Assembly (NCBI GenBank): GCA_020344015.1
Contig: CP070812.1
Location: forward strand, 4,676,978 to 4,740,977
DNA length: 64,000 nt
DNA from: Gemmatimonadota bacterium
GTDB taxonomy: Bacteria > Gemmatimonadota > Gemmatimonadetes > Palauibacterales > KS3-K002
Direction: 5' to 3'
Part shown: positions 1 through 6,750 of the stretch, in pieces
Numbering within the stretch: the stretch's first letter is position 1
Layout of the letters: each line of letters opens with the position of its first letter
Notes under the pieces: model-generated
The model's database searches: none
Told to the model about the DNA's origin: nothing
What the model saw: only the letters and a program-made list of their open reading frames with translations
Position numbers and translations under genes: made by a program

Positions 1-753
1 CCGAGCGATCACGGGGCGCACGGCGCGCAGGGTCTGCTGCTGCTGCAAGATGACATCGGCTGGATACCTGGGGGGTTTGAAGGTCCGGAGCCGCCGGCGC
101 ACGGCAACATCGCGATCAACGAGGAGCTCTGCATCACCTGCCACGTGGTGCACTTCGAGGTTACCGATCCGGCGTCGGGCGACCACGTCTTCACGTCGGT
201 AGGTCACACGTTCGAGGCGATCCCGTGTCTGGATGCCGAGGGGATACCCGAGGCGCCGGGGACTGACTGTCTGCTGACCGAGCGTGATTTCCGCGCCTGC
301 GCAGGGTGCCACAATAGCGAGACCGCAGCACGCAATCTGTTCGTGGAGAACCGGGACTCGATCAACGTGCTATTGGATCTGCTGTGGGTCGACGATGATG
401 TCAACGGTACCATGGATGCGACGGACAGCGGCCTGCTGCCTCAGGTTCTGGCTCTTAGCCCAACGGACACCACGGAACTTGATCCGCGGGACCAGAAGGT
501 AACCGTTGCCGAGGGCGTCTTCTGGAACGCGCAGATCGCGCACACTTCGGAGCGCGAGTATTTCGCCGGCGCGCTATTCTATGTGGGACTGGCCGGTGAT
601 GACGAAGATGAGCCGCCGGACGGTATCCCGGACGGCATCGAGTGGGACACGCACGAAGCGAGCGGCGACGGTGTCCACAACCCGGACTTCTTGAAGCAGT
701 TGCTCGAGGCGTCGATCGAGGCATTGATCGACCACTATGGTTTGGGCTCGTAG
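1..753 (+). CDS. Multiheme c-type cytochrome, C-terminal part (5' end outside window)
   Basis: The reading frame is open from the first base, so the gene begins before the window. Two CxxCH heme c sites are visible, CITCH near codon 44 and CAGCH near codon 100, plus several free His residues that could be distal ligands. The C-terminal 100 residues carry no heme site and end with an HNPDF-type segment followed by a helix; such tails occur in OmcB/OmcE-like multiheme cytochromes. It is followed by a beta-barrel gene and a second multiheme cytochrome on the same strand, so it is probably the outer-surface or periplasmic partner of an electron conduit. Total heme number, signal sequence and cell location cannot be judged from this fragment. 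Confidence 0.8.
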   Translation, partial: PSDHGAHGAQGLLLLQDDIGWIPGGFEGPEPPAHGNIAINEELCITCHVVHFEVTDPASGDHVFTSVGHTFEAIPCLDAEGIPEAPGTDCLLTERDFRACAGCHNSETAARNLFVENRDSINVLLDLLWVDDDVNGTMDATDSGLLPQVLALSPTDTTELDPRDQKVTVAEGVFWNAQIAHTSEREYFAGALFYVGLAGDDEDEPPDGIPDGIEWDTHEASGDGVHNPDFLKQLLEASIEALIDHYGLGS

Positions 754-770
754 GCTGATAAACGATGGGA

Positions 771-801
771 CTCGGTTCGCGTGCCTACAGCGCGAACCGA
801 G
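771..801 (+). terminator. Perfect 11-bp hairpin after the cytochrome gene
   Basis: CTCGGTTCGCG (771-781) pairs with CGCGAACCGAG (791-801) around a 9-base loop, 18 bases after the stop codon. There is no immediate T-run (TTTT occurs about 25 bases later), so it may be a weak terminator, an mRNA-processing site or a stabilising 3' hairpin. Confidence 0.4.
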
Positions 802-902
802 CTCGCGGCCTGCCGGCTCTGCCGGTTTTGGTCAGACGCCGAATTGAACGGTCATGCCTTGGCGCCGAGGGGAAAGATTTGCAGCTCGCGTCACTGAGTC
901 AG

Positions 903-927
903 CGCAGGCGGGTGGCTCCCGCCTGCG
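903..927 (+). other. Perfect 10-bp hairpin in the leader of the barrel gene
   Basis: CGCAGGCGGG (903-912) pairs with CCCGCCTGCG (918-927) around a 5-base loop, about 60 bases before the GTG start of the barrel gene. No T-run follows. It could be a leader-RNA structure; I do not recognise a known riboswitch. Confidence 0.35.
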
Positions 928-988
928 TGGCGTCGGGCTCGCCATTCCTCGTGCCCACCAAAAAATACCGGGATTCGGGAGGAAAAAA

Positions 989-2539
989 GTGAGGCTTTCA
1001 GGCCTATCTCTGATGCGAGTCGGGGCCCGACTCCAGGTCTGGCGCATCGGGGTCGCATTCCTCGGTGTCGCGCTTGCCTGGAGTGGATGGGGCGCAACCG
1101 CGCTTCTCGCGCAGCAATGGCGAGCTCGGGTCTCCGGTCGGTTCCAGTTTATCGAGGCCCGGGCGCTCGTGCGCGACAGCGTTCTGGAGGCCCTTACGAC
1201 TGGCTCGGGCACTCAGCGGATGGTCGGCGACACAGCCGTTACCTGTACCACAGGCGCTGAGCACTGCTACTTCTACCGTGCTGGCGAGGTCGCGAACAGT
1301 TCTCCGGCGGTCGTTGACGTCGATTTGAGCGTTTTCGGCTTCGGGATCCAGGGGCTGAGGGCGTACGTAAGCACCCGCTTCAGGAACGACTTCTCCGACG
1401 GTACCTATGGGAACGATGAGTTTTGGCCCCGCGGCGACGAGCACTTCGATCTGCTAACGGGCTATGTGGAACTCAACAGGTCCTCGTTTCGAGTGCGCGC
1501 CGGCCGCGACTATCAGGCGAGCGGCCTCGGGTACTATGGTTACGATGGCGGTTCGTTCATCTACCGATTCGCCCCCTGGCGGATTGAGGTCGAGGCTTAC
1601 GGTGGTTGGGGCTTGGCCCGGGGGGTCCCCAGGTCGATTACGTCGGACGAGTTCGGCTCGTTGGGCGAATTCCAGCCGCCGGAGCGCGACTACCTGTTCG
1701 GTTTCCGCGGCTCGGCTCGCCCGACGTCGAACTCGGCGATCGCCGGGATCTACCAGCGGGAGATCCCGACGAACCGCGACGGGATAAGCAGCGAGCGCTT
1801 GGGCTTCGAAGCTTCGTGGTATCCGAAGCGCGAACTATCGCTGCAGGCGCACACCGACTTCGATCTGGCTACGGGCCTATGGGGCAAGGCCGGTCTCAAC
1901 GTCGGTTGGCAGGCCCACGAGAAGGTGTTCGTGCAGGGCAGGGTCTTCCGCTACCGGCCCGTATTCAGCCTGCAGACGATCTGGGTGGCGTTCAGCCCGG
2001 TGCCTTACACCGGCTGGAATCTGTCGCTGGGAGTGCAGCCGCGGTCCGACTTATCGGTGAGGCTCTGGGGTGAGCGACGCAGCTACGCCGACACGGAGGC
2101 GGAAGTCGGGTTCTTCGCCACTACCGATCGCGACTGGCGGGTGGGCGGCACAGTGGGGTGGCGACCGCAGGCGATGGGTGTGCCTTGGGATATCGACGCC
2201 GGCTACTGGCTCAATTGGGGTTTCGGTGCGGCGACCAGTTCGGGTGACGTGCGTGTCGGCCTGCGCCCACGTGACGAGTTGTCGGTGGGTGTCCGCTTCA
2301 CCGCCTTCCAGCAGCTCGATGAATTCCGAGTTGGTGAAGGGCGAGTCTGGGGACTCGGCGGAGATGCTCGCTGGCGGATCCCGGCCGGCACTGTCTGGCT
2401 TTCGGTGGACCGCTACGATCATAACCGACGCATCAACGCCGACATCTCGGAGGATCCGACCCAGCCCGACTGGAGCCAGTGGCGGGTGGCGCTCGGGTTG
2501 TCGTATTACTTGGGTTCGGAACCGGGGAGGTCACAGTGA
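989..2539 (+). CDS. Outer-membrane beta-barrel protein, candidate porin of a porin-cytochrome complex
   Basis: The 516-residue product has a hydrophobic signal-like N-terminus ending in an AQQ-type site, then alternating aromatic/polar beta strands rich in Tyr, Trp and Gly, typical of a large outer-membrane barrel; the last strand ends in LSYYLG. I chose GTG 989 because GGGAGG lies 6-7 bases upstream; the frame is open further upstream but that part does not look like a signal peptide. Its stop overlaps the GTG of the following nine-heme cytochrome, so the two are translationally coupled. Lying between two multiheme cytochromes, it fits the porin of an MtrB/OmbB-like trans-outer-membrane conduit. 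That role rests on context and general barrel character; I did not recognise a specific family motif. Confidence 0.7.
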   Translation: MRLSGLSLMRVGARLQVWRIGVAFLGVALAWSGWGATALLAQQWRARVSGRFQFIEARALVRDSVLEALTTGSGTQRMVGDTAVTCTTGAEHCYFYRAGEVANSSPAVVDVDLSVFGFGIQGLRAYVSTRFRNDFSDGTYGNDEFWPRGDEHFDLLTGYVELNRSSFRVRAGRDYQASGLGYYGYDGGSFIYRFAPWRIEVEAYGGWGLARGVPRSITSDEFGSLGEFQPPERDYLFGFRGSARPTSNSAIAGIYQREIPTNRDGISSERLGFEASWYPKRELSLQAHTDFDLATGLWGKAGLNVGWQAHEKVFVQGRVFRYRPVFSLQTIWVAFSPVPYTGWNLSLGVQPRSDLSVRLWGERRSYADTEAEVGFFATTDRDWRVGGTVGWRPQAMGVPWDIDAGYWLNWGFGAATSSGDVRVGLRPRDELSVGVRFTAFQQLDEFRVGEGRVWGLGGDARWRIPAGTVWLSVDRYDHNRRINADISEDPTQPDWSQWRVALGLSYYLGSEPGRSQ

Positions 2540-3372
2540 GCTTCTATCGTTCAATCATAAGCGCGCTGCTTGTCATCGCTCTATTTGTGGTCGATGCCCA
2601 ATACGGCATCGCGCAGACGGGGCAGATGTCCATGCCGGACAATCATGAGATCGCTGATTTCTGGCTGACCCACGGAAAGTCCGCAAAACAGGACATTACG
2701 TTCTGCGCGGCGTGCCATGCCCGAGAGTACTGCAGCGGCTGCCATGTCAATGCGTCTGCGATTTCCGAGATCCAGGCGCTGCCTTCGAACCCGGATGTGG
2801 CCGACTACGTGGCGAGCCGGGAATGGCCGGCGCCGCCGACCCACACGCCCTTCTTCGTCGAGGATCACCGGGCGGTTGCGGCGAGCATGGCGCAGACTTG
2901 CGCGACCTGCCACGTGGTGGAGCAACAGTGCAACTCGTGCCACATCGGCTCGGAAACGCTGGAGCGGCAGGGCGGCGTCACCGATGTAGACAACTATCAC
3001 CCCCTCAACTTCGTCCAGCGGCACTCGGCGTCGGCCTGGAACCAGGAGAACGAGTGTGCCAGCTGCCACAATCCGGAGACGTTCTGCCGGAGTTGCCACA
3101 CGACCCTGGGGTTCGCCAGTCGCGACGGTAGAACCAATACGGGATTCCACAACGAGAGTTCGAGCTTCGCGTTCGGGCACGGGCAGGCCGCGCGGCAGGG
3201 GCTAGAGCTTTGCGCTTCGTGCCATGCCCAGCAGGACTGCCTGCAGTGCCACTCGGCAAGGGCTGGCCGCAGGGTCAACCCGCATGGCCCGGGCTTCGAC
3301 GCGGAGAAGCTGCGGTCGAAAAACCAAGGGCTGTGCCTGTTCTGTCACTTCTCGGTCCCTGGTGGGCCGTGA
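2536..3372 (+). CDS. Nine-heme c-type cytochrome, periplasmic
   Basis: The 278-residue product begins with a short signal peptide ending in IAQ, then contains nine CxxCH sites: CAACH, CSGCH, CATCH, CNSCH, CASCH, CRSCH, CASCH, CLQCH and CLFCH. They occur as close pairs about 6-10 residues apart, giving a regular heme wire. Size and heme count are near those of MtrA/DmsE (ten hemes, about 330 residues) and OmaB-type periplasmic cytochromes. GTG 2536 has GGGGAGG 5 bases upstream and overlaps the stop of the barrel gene, so the two proteins are probably made in step. Likely job: carry electrons from the periplasm into the barrel. It could instead serve a reductase; no partner enzyme is next to it. 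Confidence 0.8.
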   Translation: MSFYRSIISALLVIALFVVDAQYGIAQTGQMSMPDNHEIADFWLTHGKSAKQDITFCAACHAREYCSGCHVNASAISEIQALPSNPDVADYVASREWPAPPTHTPFFVEDHRAVAASMAQTCATCHVVEQQCNSCHIGSETLERQGGVTDVDNYHPLNFVQRHSASAWNQENECASCHNPETFCRSCHTTLGFASRDGRTNTGFHNESSSFAFGHGQAARQGLELCASCHAQQDCLQCHSARAGRRVNPHGPGFDAEKLRSKNQGLCLFCHFSVPGGP

Positions 3373-3401
3373 CGTGTGAGACGGTCGCGGATTGCGGAAC
3401 A

Positions 3402-3443
3402 CGATGACGCCGGACGCTGACAGCGCCCGGCGTCATCGCTTTT
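3402..3443 (+). terminator. Rho-independent terminator of the cytochrome operon
   Basis: CGATGACGCCGG (3402-3413) pairs with CCGGCGTCATCG (3427-3438), with a further CGCT/AGCG helix inside the loop, followed by CTTTTC. It lies 30 bases after the nine-heme cytochrome stop and closes the conduit operon. Confidence 0.8.
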
Positions 3444-3480
3444 CAGGCTACCCTGCTCTCTCTCGGTCGCGCCCCGGCCG

Positions 3481-4045
3481 GTGGAGGGACGCGTTTACGT
3501 AACACCGGGGCGAGCTGAGGCTGGACGTACCGTCTTCTTGGAGAACCGCTTCAACCAATGCCATAGCGTGCAGGGGGTCGGTGGCCGGTTGGCACCGGAC
3601 CTCGCAGGGCGGAAACGGCAGTGGGGACTGACCGACTTCGCCGCCGCCATGTGGAATAAGGCGCCGGCGATGGTCGAGGCGATGGACGAACTCGCTATGT
3701 CTGCCGCAAAGCTCGGCGGCGGTGAAATGGCTGATCTCGTCGCCTACCTCTACTACGTAGAGTTACTTCGCCGAGCCGGGTGACAGCGAACTGGGCGAGC
3801 AGGTCCTGCATCGCAAAGGGTGCTTGAGTTGTCACGCTCTGCGCGGCAGCGGCGGAACGGAAGCTTCCGATCTCGCCTGGATCAGAGGCATCGGCTCTCC
3901 CGCCGCACTAGCCGCTTCGTTGTGGAACCACTCGGTGAGAATCGCGACCATGCCTCAGGCCTGGCAGGAGGAGTGGCCGAGCTTCGAGGCCGCTGAGATA
4001 GCCGACCTGACGGCGTTTCTGGAGGAGCTGGAGAAGAGCCGCTAA
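3481..4045 (+). pseudogene. Decayed diheme cytochrome c (frameshift, first heme cysteine lost)
   Basis: Two cytochrome c domains are readable but not as one protein. The first (from 3481) has FNQCHSVQG where a CxxCHSVQG heme site is expected; TTC replaces a Cys codon (TGC/TGT) by one base. It ends at a TGA at 3781 just after a VAYLYYVE segment. Removing one T near 3763-3765 restores a frame that reads YFAEPGDSELGEQ and continues into the second domain with a normal CLSCH site and a stop at 4045. No signal peptide can be found upstream, where the previous operon's terminator lies. Three independent defects favour a genuine pseudogene, although the frameshift alone could be a sequencing error. 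Confidence 0.7.
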
Positions 4046-4249
4046 TCCTGCCGGCAACCGCTTGTCACTCCAGTGGCAAACACCTGGCGCCAGCCGGCAT
4101 AACTTGGAGTCTGCTGTCCTTCCGACCGCCTCTTGCCCGTCACTGCGGTCTTGCCTAAGGTTTTTGGCGGAGAGCAGTGGTGAGGTTGCCAACGTCGCGA
4201 CTGGGTGGGTTTCGGCCGGGCACGGCCCCGATCTGAAAGGGAGTTGACC

Positions 4250-4648
4250 ATGAACCATCGACGTACCATCGCAGCGTCAGCCTTCCTAATCGTTGCGCTG
4301 GCGGCATTCGCCTGGCAGCAGGCAGGTTGGACGACCCCGCCGGCGATGACCCACGACGCCGCTGGTCGTGATAACTGCATGATGTGCCATAAGGCGGGGG
4401 CGATGGAGCCGGTGCCCGACGCGCCGGCGGACCATGAAGGGCGCCCGAATGAGATCTGCCTGATGTGTCACGCGCCGGACGCTGCGGTGCAGACGACGGC
4501 ACCACCTGCAACGCCGCACCCGCTGGAGGGTCGCGATAACTGCATGATGTGCCACACTGCCGGCGCGATGGAGCCGGTCCCGGACGCGCCTGCCGACCAC
4601 GAGGGTAGAGACAACCAGTACTGTACGCTCTGCCACAAGCCGGCTTAG
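4250..4648 (+). CDS. Small tetraheme c-type cytochrome with internal duplication
   Basis: The 132-residue exported protein has an N-terminal hydrophobic signal and four CxxCH sites (CMMCH, CLMCH, CMMCH, CTLCH). The sequence is a tandem duplication: each half reads GRDNCMMCH, then AGAMEPVPDAPADHEGR, then a second heme site 24 residues later, separated by a Thr/Pro-rich linker. ATG 4250 follows AAAGGGAG at good distance. It is probably a soluble or anchored periplasmic electron shuttle serving the larger cytochromes nearby. I do not recognise a named family. Confidence 0.75.
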   Translation: MNHRRTIAASAFLIVALAAFAWQQAGWTTPPAMTHDAAGRDNCMMCHKAGAMEPVPDAPADHEGRPNEICLMCHAPDAAVQTTAPPATPHPLEGRDNCMMCHTAGAMEPVPDAPADHEGRDNQYCTLCHKPA

Positions 4649-4664
4649 CGGAAGACTGCCAGCG

Positions 4665-4697
4665 GGGCGCGCCCTCCGCATGAAGGGAGGCGCGCCC
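4665..4697 (+). terminator. GC-rich hairpin after the tetraheme cytochrome
   Basis: GGGCGCGCC (4665-4673) pairs with GGCGCGCCC (4689-4697), extended inward by imperfect pairs, 17 bases after the stop codon. The following ATTTG is a weak T-run, so termination strength is uncertain. Confidence 0.55.
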
Positions 4698-4818
4698 GAT
4701 TTGCGCTCGTGCGCGGCAAGCATCTCTCCAGCTATCCCTATCCCATCATGCTAACCCGGCGCAGAACGATCGCTCCCTGCAATGGCCAGCCCGCGTCGCC
4801 AACTTCAGTGACCGTGCG

Positions 4819-5559
4819 ATGACGATCACGGCAGGGACCGTTTTCGTCTTCGCGCTCGCCACGGCGGCAGCTACCGGCCTCGGCGCGTTACCGTTCCTCT
4901 TCTTTCGCCGCATGACGCGCACCTGGCTGGCGATGGCGAATTCGGTGGCGTCGGGTCTGATGATCGCTGCCAGCTTCGGGCTGATCTACGAAGGGCTCGA
5001 GGCCGGCCTGCTGCAAGTCGTGAGCGGCGCGCTCATCGGTGTCGCCTTCATGGCGATCAGCAGCCACTGGCTCAGAGGCCACCGCGAGCTTGAGCTCGGT
5101 ACGCTGCGCGGTACCGATGCCCTGAAGGCGCTGATGATCATCGGGGTGATGACGCTGCACTCGGTGACCGAGGGCGTCGGCGTCGGCGTCTCGTTTGCCG
5201 GCGGTGAAACGCTCGGCGTGTTCATCACCACTGCCATAGCCGTCCATAACATCCCCGAGGGGTTAGCGATCAGCCTCGTGCTCGTCCCGCGCGGCGAAAG
5301 TGTCCGGCGCGCAGCCGGCTGGAGCGTCTTCTCGAGCCTGCCGCAACCGCTGCTCGCCGTGCCCGCCTTCCTCTTCGTAGCGGCGTTCCAACCCTACCTT
5401 CCCGTCGGCCTCGGGTTCGCCGGCGGCGCCATGATCTGGATGGTGTTCTCAGAGCTGATCCCCGAGGCGTTGGACGACGCATCGAGCCCGGCTGTCGCGA
5501 CAGTGGTGACGCTGTCGCTCATGGCGATGATTGGGTTCCAGTGGTTCCTTCGGGGCTAG
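4819..5559 (+). CDS. ZIP-family divalent metal transporter
   Basis: The 246-residue integral membrane protein has about eight hydrophobic segments and the two hallmark metal-site helices of ZIP transporters: HSVTEG in the fourth and HNIPEG in the fifth. These residues bind Zn, Fe, Mn or other divalent metals during import into the cytoplasm. The overall form, with a charged loop after the third helix, resembles ZupT-like members. It lies just before the hyp genes, so nickel or iron supply for hydrogenase maturation is a reasonable guess, but substrate cannot be read from sequence. No good Shine-Dalgarno precedes ATG 4819. Confidence 0.85.
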   Translation: MTITAGTVFVFALATAAATGLGALPFLFFRRMTRTWLAMANSVASGLMIAASFGLIYEGLEAGLLQVVSGALIGVAFMAISSHWLRGHRELELGTLRGTDALKALMIIGVMTLHSVTEGVGVGVSFAGGETLGVFITTAIAVHNIPEGLAISLVLVPRGESVRRAAGWSVFSSLPQPLLAVPAFLFVAAFQPYLPVGLGFAGGAMIWMVFSELIPEALDDASSPAVATVVTLSLMAMIGFQWFLRG

Positions 5560-5733
5560 CGCCTGTCGCAGAATGCCCCGTCCCGGCCCGTTGCGTCACA
5601 GATCTGCCCGCTTCTGAGATTGCGCCCCCGCTAGTAAAACCCATTATTGGCTACAACTTCCTAGCTGATCCGGCCTGAGCTGCCCGGCGGCCCGCCCTTT
5701 GCCCTCGAAGGGCTCTGTAGGGGAGAAAAGCAC

Positions 5734-6072
5734 ATGCACGAGATGTCGCTCGCGTTGGAGATCCTGTCGATTTGCGAGCGTGAGTTGGGCGGGCTGCCGG
5801 AGACCCAGGTCACGGCGGTTGGTGTGGAGGTGGGCGCATTTTCGGGGGTCGACGCCGACAGCCTCCAGTTCTGTCTCGAGGCCGTGATGTCCGGCCAGTT
5901 CGATGGGGTTCGCTGCGAGGTGGTGCGCCAACCGGGCGAGGCTGCCTGCCCGAGGTGCGACAGGGCGTTCAAGGTGATGCGGGCGCCGTTCGAGTGCCCG
6001 GAGTGTGGTAGCCTGGCGCGTGGCTTCTCGGGTGGGCAGGGCCTTCAGCTCTGCTATCTCGAGGTGGAGTGA
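5734..6072 (+). CDS. hypA: HypA nickel metallochaperone
   Basis: The 112-residue protein starts with MHEMS, whose N-terminal Met and His2 form the nickel site in HypA, and has the two CxxC pairs (CPRC and CPEC) of its structural zinc site. HypA delivers nickel to the large subunit of NiFe-hydrogenase with HypB. The length is typical. AGGGGAG precedes the ATG, and the stop overlaps the GTG of hypB, so hypA-hypB-hypF form one operon. No hydrogenase structural genes are in the window. Confidence 0.92.
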   Translation: MHEMSLALEILSICERELGGLPETQVTAVGVEVGAFSGVDADSLQFCLEAVMSGQFDGVRCEVVRQPGEAACPRCDRAFKVMRAPFECPECGSLARGFSGGQGLQLCYLEVE

Positions 6073-6749
6073 GAGCGGTGAGCGCCGAGCGGGTGGACGT
6101 AGAACAGAAGGTCCTGAGCGCCAACGACCAGATAGCGTCGGAGGTCCGTGGGCGTCTCGCGGGCCATGGGGTCTTCTCGGTCAACATCCTCTCATCGCCA
6201 GGGTCGGGCAAGACGACGCTACTCGAGCGGACCGTAGATCTGTTGAAGCCATCGTTGCGCCTCGCCGTGGTGGCCGGCGATGTCCAAACGCGGAACGATG
6301 CGGAGCGGCTGGAGCGACACGGGATACCGGTGCAGGCGATCGAGACGGGCGGTGGCTGTCATCTGAACGCGCGTCAGGTCTCGGAGAGCCTCGAGTCGCT
6401 CGACCTCGGCGAAATGGACCTGTTGTTCATCGAGAACGTCGGCAACCTGGTCTGCCCGTCGTCGTTTGATCTCGGCGAGTCGCGAAAGGTTGTGCTGTTG
6501 AGCGTGACGGAAGGCGAAGACAAGCCGCTCAAGTACCCGGCGGCGTTCAGGCGTGCGGGCGTTCTGGTGGTTACCAAGGTCGACCTCGTGCCGCACGTCG
6601 AGTTCTCGACCCAGACTGCAATCGAAAATGCGCTGTCGATCAACCCGGATCTCGTCGTCTTATCGACTTCGTCGTATACCGGAGAGGGACTGGACTCGTG
6701 GGCGGAATGGCTCACAGGACAGGTAACGGAGTGTAAGCAAGGCTCATAA
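6069..6749 (+). CDS. hypB: HypB hydrogenase nickel-incorporation GTPase
   Basis: The 226-residue SIMIBI-class GTPase has a P-loop SSPGSGKTT, a GGGCHLNA segment containing the conserved Cys-His metal site of the G domain, an ENVGN switch and a TKVDL guanine-specificity motif. It hydrolyses GTP to drive nickel transfer to hydrogenase with HypA. The His-rich N-terminal nickel-storage region of some HypB proteins is absent. The GTG start overlaps the hypA stop; a second GTG at 6078 is possible. hypF begins one base after its stop. Confidence 0.93.
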   Translation: MRAVSAERVDVEQKVLSANDQIASEVRGRLAGHGVFSVNILSSPGSGKTTLLERTVDLLKPSLRLAVVAGDVQTRNDAERLERHGIPVQAIETGGGCHLNARQVSESLESLDLGEMDLLFIENVGNLVCPSSFDLGESRKVVLLSVTEGEDKPLKYPAAFRRAGVLVVTKVDLVPHVEFSTQTAIENALSINPDLVVLSTSSYTGEGLDSWAEWLTGQVTECKQGS

Positions 6750-6750
6750 T

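Noticed and set aside
820-988. Cyclic di-GMP (GEMM) riboswitch ahead of the barrel gene
   Set aside because: Such switches often precede cytochromes, but the conserved core sequence is not present.
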